A stretch of 26,022 bases of DNA from assembly GCA_023390815.1 (NCBI GenBank), contig JAEWCC010000055.1:1-26022 (forward strand). The letters are read 5' to 3'. This stretch comes from Bacillota bacterium (GTDB lineage Bacteria > Bacillota > Clostridia > Christensenellales > SZUA-584). Both the position numbers and the translations under genes were made by a program. Below the pieces are notes generated by a model. It searched no databases. It had not been told where the DNA came from and saw only the letters and a program-made list of their open reading frames with translations. This document shows, piece by piece, positions 20,365 to 26,022 of the stretch. Within the stretch, counting starts at the first letter, position 1. Each line of letters starts with the position of its first letter.

Positions 20365-21438
20365 CTACGGATTGACGATTTCCTTGACTGTGATGTGCAG
20401 CGCGCTGCGGTCGTTGGTGAGATCGATATACTTGTTTGTGGGCTTGCTGTCCACGATCAGTTTTACGATCGGGCGCAGGATGGTGGACTCGTAATTCTTT
20501 ACGACGATGCCCGTTTCTCCCGTGCTGAGCAATACGCAGGTGCCGATGGGATACGGGGCGATTTTTTTGGTGAGCGCTGTAACAATCGCCGGATCAAACA
20601 TGGTGCCGTATCCGCTCATAATGTACTCAACGGCGTCGGAAGGAAGCATCGCTTTGCGGTAAGGGCGATCCGACGACAGCGCGTCATAAACGTCTGCGAC
20701 GGAAATGATGCGCCCGAACAGGTGGATCGCATTTCCTGCAAGCCCGCTCGGATACCCATTGCCGTCATACTGCTCGTGATGCTGCAGCGCTGCGATTTTG
20801 GAGCTTCCCGGGATATCCAGGTTGTCGCACAGATACTTGAACCCCAGCTCGCTGTGCTTCTTGATCTGTGCGAATTCATCGGGTGTCAGCTTGCCGGGTT
20901 TGTTGAGAATGTCCTTGTGGATAAACATCTTGCCCGTATCGTGGACCAGTGCACCGACTGCCAGCTCATAAATCGTATCGCGATTCATCTTGAGTTCCGT
21001 AGCCAGCACAACGGACAGCACCGTCACATTGAGGCTGTGATTATAGGTGTAATCGTCGTAATTGCGCAAATCGATAATATTGATCATCGTTTGGCGGTTG
21101 CTCAGGATTTCATCCACGATGTCTCTGGCGAGCGACTTTACCGAACGGATATGCTTCTTTGCATTGGTAGAGATATTGTGCTCTACGTTATAGAAGAGGT
21201 TCTGAAGCTCAATGCTCGCTTTCATGCGCAGGTCGCTGCTGATAACATCATAGATATCGAGGCCCTCTGAAAGGTCATCCTCGATATAAACACCCTGATA
21301 GCCAAGATAACCGATCTTCCGAATGAGGGAAGCGGTCAGCATCTTGCCTTTTCGTAAAAGTACCCTGCCTTTGCCGTACGTCAGGTCGGCAGCCAGTTTA
21401 GATCCTGGACGCAGGTGATTCGTTGATACAAATCTCAT
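20365..21438 (-). CDS. HD-GYP domain protein, putative c-di-GMP phosphodiesterase
   Basis: A 357-residue cytosolic protein. The HD-GYP domain spans about residues 125-290: His134, HDTGK at 166-170, HHE at 220-222, DGNGYP at 225-230 and DVYDALSSDRPYR at 249-262, all the metal- and substrate-binding signatures of active enzymes that hydrolyse c-di-GMP. The N-terminal 110 residues (MRFVSTNHLRPGSKLAADL and onward) resemble the DUF3391-like segment often found before HD-GYP in Clostridia; no REC or membrane domain is present. It starts 13 bases after the cheA stop, without a clear ribosome site, so its translation may be coupled to cheA. Its place at the end of a chemotaxis operon suggests a link between c-di-GMP level and motility. 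Confidence 0.9.
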   Translation of the reverse strand: MRFVSTNHLRPGSKLAADLTYGKGRVLLRKGKMLTASLIRKIGYLGYQGVYIEDDLSEGLDIYDVISSDLRMKASIELQNLFYNVEHNISTNAKKHIRSVKSLARDIVDEILSNRQTMINIIDLRNYDDYTYNHSLNVTVLSVVLATELKMNRDTIYELAVGALVHDTGKMFIHKDILNKPGKLTPDEFAQIKKHSELGFKYLCDNLDIPGSSKIAALQHHEQYDGNGYPSGLAGNAIHLFGRIISVADVYDALSSDRPYRKAMLPSDAVEYIMSGYGTMFDPAIVTALTKKIAPYPIGTCVLLSTGETGIVVKNYESTILRPIVKLIVDSKPTNKYIDLTNDRSALHITVKEIVNP

Positions 21439-21451
21439 ATATCATTCAATA

Positions 21452-23440
21452 TTAACGCACAAGGCCGTTGATATCAAGTATCAAACTAATACTTCCGTCA
21501 CCGAGAATGGTGCAGCCCGCCATGCTCTTCATGCTTTCGAAGTTTTTTGATACGTATGTGGGCATGGGCTTCACCACCGTCTGCTGCTCGCCAACCAGAT
21601 TGTCAACGAACAGGCAATACGTATGAGATTGGGCTTCGACCAAAACGAGAATGCCCTCGCTGATTTCCGTGATGGCGGAGTCGATATCGAACAGTTTGTG
21701 CAGGCGTACCACGGGATAACATGCGCCGCGCAGCCAGATCATTTCGTTGCCGGCTGGATCGGTAAACACGTCCTTTTTGCCGGGTTTGAAGGAATCCCGG
21801 ATAGAAAGCAGCGGGATGATATAGGTGAAGCTGCCTACCGATACGAGCATACCGTCAATGATGGCGAGCGTCAGCGGGATACGGATGGTGACCGTAAGGC
21901 CTTTGCCGGGCTTGCTGTCCACCGATACGGAACCGCCCATCTTCTCGATATTTTTAAGCGCTACGTCCATGCCAACGCCGCGGCCGGAAAACTCGGTGAC
22001 CTGATCCCGCGTGGAGAACCCGGCAGTGAATATCAGCGAGTAGGCTTCCTTGTCGGTAATCTCGGAGCGGTCTTTGCGGATGAGACCTTTTTCGATACCT
22101 TTGTCGATCAGCGCATCGCGGTTAAGCCCGCGTCCGTCGTCCGAGATGATAATCAGCACATCGCTGCCCGAATTGCGTGCTTCGAGTACGATCTCGCCCA
22201 CGGGATTTTTACCCAGTTTCATGCGCTCTTCCGATGGCTCGAGCCCGTGATCCATGGCGTTACGCACGATGTGCATCATAGGGTCGGACAGGTTGTCCAG
22301 CACATTCTTATCGAGTTCAGTATCTTCGCCGACAATGACTAGCCTCGCTTTCTTACCGATTTTGACCGACATATCGCGCACGATTCGCTCCATCTTATGG
22401 AACGTTGCGGATACGGGTACCATCCGGATGGACATTACGATATCCTGCAACTCGTCGGTCAGCTTGCGCAGCTGCCGGGACGCCTTCTCGAAGCTTTCAA
22501 GGTGCAGGTTCGTGACCTCCGGATTCTTCGTGACGGTGGATTCCGTGATGACGATTTCCCCGACGATGTCCATGAGCATATCGAGTTTGTTGACGTTGAC
22601 GCTGAGGTAATTTTGGCGGAGCGTAGCCGCGTCAGTTGCCTTGACGGATACGGGGTGCTCGCTGTCTGTGTTTTCCGGCGAGCCGAATATCTTTTCCGTT
22701 TCCCCTGCGTCCAGCTCCTTAATTTCAAGGCTGCGGATAAAGAACGCCTCTCTGATCTTGCCCTCCAGCACGCCTTTGGGTTCCTCGGATACCATCTGCA
22801 GGGTAAACCCATTAGAGACGATTTCCTCGGTGCTGTGTTCCGAAGAGAGGTCCTTTGGAACGGTGGCAATACTGTCGCACAGCTTCTCTACGGATTTGAT
22901 AATGCCCAGCGCACGGATGCTTTCCATCTTCGCTTCGGGCTGGAAGAATACCTTGGCCTCATAGCAGCGGCTGTGGGCACTGGCTTTGGCGGGAACCGCG
23001 GAAGAAAGCTCTATTTCCTGCGGTGCCGGGCTGTCTTTACGCTGCGCGATGGCCGCGAGCAATTCCCGTATGCGCTGCGTGATATGGGTCACGTCAGCAT
23101 CCGGGAGGCTGCCGCTTTGAATTTTTTCGATTTCAGATTTAATGGTATCGAGCGTTTCAAACGCAAGGCTGCTGATACCCGGATGATCATCTCTGCGCGT
23201 CTCATGGCTGCGCATATAGTCAAAAAGATCCTCCAGCGCATGCGAAAGATTAGCAATACTATCAAAGTTCATCATCGCGGATGACCCCTTGATCGTATGC
23301 AGAATCCGGAATATCTCCGCAATCTGCTCCGTCGAAAACGAATCTGTGTTTTCGCAGGTCAGCAGCAGGGACTCGAACTTTTCAAGCAGCTGCGAGTTTT
23401 CATACAAATAAATATCCAGCATCGAATCGCCTGACGACAT
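21452..23440 (-). CDS. cheA: Chemotaxis histidine kinase CheA
   Basis: A 662-residue kinase that autophosphorylates under receptor control and passes phosphate to CheY. Domains in order: P1 HPt with phospho-His48 (ILHTIKGSS), P2 CheY-docking domain (about 160-240), P3 dimerisation (about 278-345, YLSVNVNKLDMLMDIVGEIV), P4 ATPase with N-box HIVRNAMDHG (Asn394), G1 DDGRG (434-438) and G2 GRGVGMD (486-492), then the P5 CheW-like receptor-coupling domain (about 525-662). All key residues are present and length is normal. AGGAGG lies 8 bases before the ATG. It follows cheY by 24 bases and precedes HD-GYP by 13. No cheW, cheB or cheR is in the window; they may lie elsewhere. Confidence 0.96.
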   Translation of the reverse strand: MSSGDSMLDIYLYENSQLLEKFESLLLTCENTDSFSTEQIAEIFRILHTIKGSSAMMNFDSIANLSHALEDLFDYMRSHETRRDDHPGISSLAFETLDTIKSEIEKIQSGSLPDADVTHITQRIRELLAAIAQRKDSPAPQEIELSSAVPAKASAHSRCYEAKVFFQPEAKMESIRALGIIKSVEKLCDSIATVPKDLSSEHSTEEIVSNGFTLQMVSEEPKGVLEGKIREAFFIRSLEIKELDAGETEKIFGSPENTDSEHPVSVKATDAATLRQNYLSVNVNKLDMLMDIVGEIVITESTVTKNPEVTNLHLESFEKASRQLRKLTDELQDIVMSIRMVPVSATFHKMERIVRDMSVKIGKKARLVIVGEDTELDKNVLDNLSDPMMHIVRNAMDHGLEPSEERMKLGKNPVGEIVLEARNSGSDVLIIISDDGRGLNRDALIDKGIEKGLIRKDRSEITDKEAYSLIFTAGFSTRDQVTEFSGRGVGMDVALKNIEKMGGSVSVDSKPGKGLTVTIRIPLTLAIIDGMLVSVGSFTYIIPLLSIRDSFKPGKKDVFTDPAGNEMIWLRGACYPVVRLHKLFDIDSAITEISEGILVLVEAQSHTYCLFVDNLVGEQQTVVKPMPTYVSKNFESMKSMAGCTILGDGSISLILDINGLVR

Positions 23441-23464
23441 ACGCGTACCCTCCTAAAGTATGGT

Positions 23465-23821
23465 TTACTGTAAATTGCCTAATGCGGCGAGTATGACGTC
23501 TTCCTTAAAAGGCTTGACGATAAATCCCTTGGCGCCGGACAGTACCGCCTCGCGCACCATGCTTTCCTGTCCCATGGCTGATATCATGACGACATTCGCA
23601 GACGGGTTGATGGAAAGAATTTTTTTCAGGCTGGCCAGCCCGTCCATTTCCGGCATCGTGATATCCATCGTGATGATGTCGGGTGACAGCTCCTGAAACT
23701 TTTGAATGGCAATCTTGCCGTTCTCCGCCTCCCCAATCACCTCATAACCGTTCTTAGCCAGCATGTTCTTGATGGACACCCTCATGAACGCGGCGTCATC
23801 GACGATCAGAACCCTCTTCAT
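23465..23821 (-). CDS. cheY: Chemotaxis response regulator CheY
   Basis: A 118-residue single receiver domain that receives phosphate from CheA and, as CheY-P, acts on the flagellar switch. Acidic pocket Asp8-Asp9 (LIVDDAAFMR), phospho-acceptor Asp53 (ITMDITMPEMDG), Ser81 (VVMISAMGQ) and Lys103 (IVKPFKED) are all present; there is no output domain. The GQESMVREAVLSGAKGFIVK stretch is typical of the Gram-positive/Thermotoga CheY type. AGGAGGAG precedes the ATG. Lies between cheD and cheA in the operon. Confidence 0.95.
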   Translation of the reverse strand: MKRVLIVDDAAFMRVSIKNMLAKNGYEVIGEAENGKIAIQKFQELSPDIITMDITMPEMDGLASLKKILSINPSANVVMISAMGQESMVREAVLSGAKGFIVKPFKEDVILAALGNLQ

Positions 23822-23860
23822 ATACTCCTCCTGTTATATCAATGAAAATTTCGTTCCCTT

Positions 23861-24412
23861 TTATATCAACCGGATATTTTTCGGTGAAACGGTGCGTACC
23901 TGAAGTAAACCCGTTTCACAGCAAAATTCAATCGATCTTCCGCAAGTACCGCCTGTTTCCTCCGCTGCAATCACAATCCCGAGTTCGCCGAGCAGTTTTT
24001 TACACATCTGCACATTGCGATCCCCGACGTTCATCACGTCGGTATTGTACATGGTGTTAAACATGTGCGCACCGCCCGCGAGCTTGGCTGCCAGCCGTCC
24101 GCGCAAGGCCCCGGCCTGGGTCATCATCCGGATCATCTCGGGGATTGCCGTATCCGCGAACTTAAACGGATTGGCAATGGGTGTGTTTTTCGGCGCGGTG
24201 GGGAGCATGATATGCACCATGCCGGCGGTTTTACCGACGGGGTCATACAAAACCAGCCCGACACAAGATCCCAGACCGAGTGTGGACAGTCTGTCGGGCG
24301 CCTGCGCGAGCTTTTGTTCAGCAATGCCGATGGTAAAGAGTCTGCGTGGAGCGGCTGCCTTATCTGCAGTATCCGCCCGCTGTTCCGCGAAATTAAACGA
24401 GTACGTATTCAT
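23861..24412 (-). CDS. cheD: Chemoreceptor glutamine deamidase CheD
   Basis: A 183-residue CheD. It deamidates glutamines in chemoreceptors and, in the Bacillus-type system, binds CheC and raises its phosphatase activity. The catalytic Cys50 lies in LGLGSCVGLVLYD, His67 in GMVHIMLP, and FADTAIPEM supplies the conserved Thr. GGAHMF and NVGDRNV are further family hallmarks. It has about 25 extra residues at the N-terminus. Its ATG overlaps the cheC stop by one base (TAATG), so the two proteins that form a complex are translationally coupled. Confidence 0.94.
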   Translation of the reverse strand: MNTYSFNFAEQRADTADKAAAPRRLFTIGIAEQKLAQAPDRLSTLGLGSCVGLVLYDPVGKTAGMVHIMLPTAPKNTPIANPFKFADTAIPEMIRMMTQAGALRGRLAAKLAGGAHMFNTMYNTDVMNVGDRNVQMCKKLLGELGIVIAAEETGGTCGRSIEFCCETGLLQVRTVSPKNIRLI

Positions 24413-25032
24413 TAAAAGCCCGCCATTTTTTCTGTCAGTGTTTTATACGACTCGATATCGGGGATGAGGAAGAAATGACCATACAGACTCTGCACCTGAT
24501 CACAGAACTCCGTTTCCATAAACAGCACGTGATCCCCAAACTCCCCATAGGCTACCGCGAGCAGATTCATGACGGCGCCCGCCATGTCGAACACAAGGTC
24601 CGGCACCGAAGCGTCTATCATCAGGCCGGTCATCTCAGAAATGGCCGTAATATACGATCCAATGAGGATGTTGGCGACTTCTTTGAGCGCAGACGTGTTC
24701 ATTTCTGCGAGGTCCGATTCCGGCATACCATCCGCGATATCGCCAAGTACCGCGCTGGACAGCCGCTGCGCGTCCGCTTCGTCCATAACGAGCAGGATGA
24801 ATCCGCGGATATCCGCAGAGATGCCGACGAGCAGCCCCGCGACGACATTTTCCGGTCCATGCAGGATATCGCATATCTCGTTGTATTCGCAAAGCTGCGC
24901 ACGCGGAACACGGATGGATACCGTGCGGGACAGCAGCATGGAAAGCGCGGTGGCCGCATGGCCCGCGCCGATATTCTCGAGCTCCCGGAAGAAGTCGAGC
25001 TCGCCGCCGTTCATGTTTTTAATGTCAAACAT
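24412..25032 (-). CDS. cheC: CheY-P phosphatase CheC
   Basis: A 206-residue CheC-family phosphatase that removes phosphate from CheY. Both copies of the family active-site motif ([DS]-x3-E-x2-N-x22-P) are intact: Asp13, Glu17, Asn20, Pro43 and Ser114, Glu118, Asn121, Pro144. This is the CheC type with two active sites and argues against CheX, which has one. It is the first gene of the operon cheC-cheD-cheY-cheA-HD-GYP. AAGGCGGAAG precedes the ATG. A sigma-D-like promoter lies 40-65 bases upstream (25072-25098). Confidence 0.93.
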   Translation of the reverse strand: MFDIKNMNGGELDFFRELENIGAGHAATALSMLLSRTVSIRVPRAQLCEYNEICDILHGPENVVAGLLVGISADIRGFILLVMDEADAQRLSSAVLGDIADGMPESDLAEMNTSALKEVANILIGSYITAISEMTGLMIDASVPDLVFDMAGAVMNLLAVAYGEFGDHVLFMETEFCDQVQSLYGHFFLIPDIESYKTLTEKMAGF

Positions 25033-25071
25033 AGTCTTCCGCCTTGCTTGGTTTCAATAGTCACAATTGAT

Positions 25072-25098
25072 ATATCGGAACATTTCAGTGCGCTATTA
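25072..25098 (-). promoter_or_regulatory. Sigma-D (FliA)-type promoter candidate for cheC operon
   Basis: On the minus strand TAAT (25098-25095), 15 bases, TCCGATAT (25079-25072), close to TAAA-N15-GCCGATAT. Its -35 overlaps that of the divergent promoter at 25096-25121. Confidence 0.55.
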
Positions 25099-25121
25099 AT
25101 TTTTTTATTTTGATCCGATAA
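25096..25121 (+). promoter_or_regulatory. Sigma-D (FliA)-type promoter candidate for the fliK-like gene
   Basis: TTAA (25096-25099), 14 bases, TCCGATAA (25114-25121), matching the flagellar sigma pattern except for the first base of the -10. It lies about 85 bases upstream of the gene at 25206. The leader between has an imperfect AACGGG/CCCGTT hairpin near 25153-25176. Confidence 0.5.
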
Positions 25122-25205
25122 ATAAGTATATGGGTATTAAGAAATTTGCTGAAAACGGGCGGGGAAGACCCCCGTTCGGTAATACCCGGGATGGGCGGGG
25201 CCGGT

Positions 25206-26022
25206 ATGCAAATCAATCTGAATGAGTCTCCTGGCGCGGTTCAGGCTAAGCTCGCTGCTGCGCTGCCGGCTACGGCAACCGGCACAGCAGGGCTTGAAAG
25301 CGGCGACGTCATCATGGCGGCTGTGGAGCGCGTGGAGGGCGATGCCCTGCTCCTGCGCGTCAGCGGAGGTGCCCTGCTGCGCGCGGCACTGCAGGGGGAA
25401 TGCTGCTTCGGGATCGGAGACGCGATTGAGGCGGCTGTCAGCCGGAATGGCGGCAGCTTCGTGCTGACCGTACTGAACGTAACAAGTGCGGGGACGCAGG
25501 CATCCGCAGAAAGCGCTTCGCGCACAATCCAGCCGCAGACGGTACCGGAGATGCTTGGATTGCTGAGCCGCAACCCGGGAATGGATGCGGCGGCGGCGCG
25601 GTTTCTCGCAAACCACGGCATACCGTATACAGCGGAAAACCTCTCGGCATTGGCGCAGCTGGCCCGGGGCGGCAGCATCGGCGCGGTGTTGGGGCTGATA
25701 CTGGACGTCGTTTCCCAACCGGACAGCACTTTATTGCCCCAGGGCGACAAACCCGCCGAGACTTTGCAGCAGCAATATAGAGAGCCGCAGCTTTTGGCGG
25801 CGGACGCGGAAACACCGCAAAACGCAGTGCAGCCAGAGGCCGGGCTGCCGCAAGGCACGGTGGCTGCGGCCAAGCCCGCCGTAAGCGGCGCGGGTCTGCC
25901 CGAACAGACGGGCAGCATGCAGCCGGGCGATTTGGCAAACAGCGCGGCGGAGCATAAAACGCCTGAACCCATGCAAGACACCGCGGCGTCGGCAGCCGCA
26001 GCCAAAGCATCCCAGGCGGCGG
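25206..26022 (+). CDS. Putative flagellar hook-length control protein FliK, N-terminal part (runs off the window)
   Basis: An open frame from ATG 25206 to the window end (272 codons, no stop). The N-terminus MQINLNESPGAVQAKLAA, then VIMAAVERVEGDALLLRVSG and FGIGDAIEAAVSRNGGSFVL, resembles the N-terminal beta module of clostridial FliK-like proteins, followed by an Ala/Pro/Gln-rich low-complexity region (from about residue 100), as in FliK, whose conserved C-terminal domain would lie beyond the edge. FliK is exported and measures hook length, switching the flagellar export apparatus. An in-frame ATG 15 bases upstream (25191) is an alternative start; neither has a clean ribosome site. Context (divergent from the che operon, sigma-D-like promoter) supports a flagellar role. 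Without the C-terminus the name is provisional. Confidence 0.65.
   Translation, partial: MQINLNESPGAVQAKLAAALPATATGTAGLESGDVIMAAVERVEGDALLLRVSGGALLRAALQGECCFGIGDAIEAAVSRNGGSFVLTVLNVTSAGTQASAESASRTIQPQTVPEMLGLLSRNPGMDAAAARFLANHGIPYTAENLSALAQLARGGSIGAVLGLILDVVSQPDSTLLPQGDKPAETLQQQYREPQLLAADAETPQNAVQPEAGLPQGTVAAAKPAVSGAGLPEQTGSMQPGDLANSAAEHKTPEPMQDTAASAAAAKASQAA

Noticed and set aside
1..26022. CRISPR array, rRNA genes, complete tRNA genes, intact insertion sequences
   Set aside because: None seen: no regularly spaced repeats, no rRNA-like stretches, only a tRNA 3' end at 9734-9758, and no transposase frame.

Overview
The window looks like a chromosomal segment of a motile member of the Clostridia (Bacillota) with moderately high G+C. 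The signs are strong AGGAGG-type ribosome binding sites, several lipobox lipoproteins with Ser/Thr/Pro/Ala-rich linkers, a CheC/CheD-type chemotaxis system, sigma-D-like promoters and two families of short dispersed repeats. I cannot name a genus from the sequence alone.

Layout. Positions 1-5850 hold small accessory genes: a CGGC-domain protein, an SH3-type lipoprotein, a multi-pass membrane protein, a 42-residue small protein, a Cys-rich protein, a NYN-LOTUS RNA-binding/nuclease-like protein, a small lipoprotein, a two-TM protein and a rhodanese lipoprotein. Positions 5850-9760 hold an EamA-like half transporter, an Nramp metal transporter and an ABC-F protein with an attenuator-like leader. 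Positions 9734-15840 hold a tRNA 3'-end remnant, a short-chain dehydrogenase, a tandem-repeat SH3-like protein, an RDD membrane protein, a berberine-bridge-type FAD oxidase and a methyl-accepting chemotaxis protein. Positions 15866-17618 hold a metallo-beta-lactamase-fold enzyme and an L,D-transpeptidase lipoprotein.

Positions 17697-20231 carry a solitary phage-type terminase large subunit. Its P-loop is split by a 364-residue intein that contains a LAGLIDADG endonuclease. The intein starts with Leu but has the Trp/Cys/Thr signature of class 3 inteins. No other phage gene is visible, and the terminase's probable original start codon reads ACG behind an intact Shine-Dalgarno sequence.

Positions 20365-25032 (minus strand) form a chemotaxis operon transcribed cheC-cheD-cheY-cheA-HD-GYP phosphodiesterase and closed by a terminator. 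It is headed by a sigma-D-like promoter that lies back to back with a second one driving a plus-strand gene resembling the N-terminus of the flagellar hook-length protein FliK, which runs off the right edge. Together with the MCP at 14121, which has its own sigma-D-like promoter, this is a motility regulon: MCP to CheA to CheY signalling, adaptation and CheY-P removal by CheD/CheC, and c-di-GMP turnover by HD-GYP.

The most unusual items are the class 3 intein in an orphan terminase, and a structured dispersed repeat whose two copies each sit between two near-identical copies of a local terminator-like hairpin, with different hairpin sequences at the two loci. The ABC-F leader, with an upstream ORF running through its terminator, also deserves attention.
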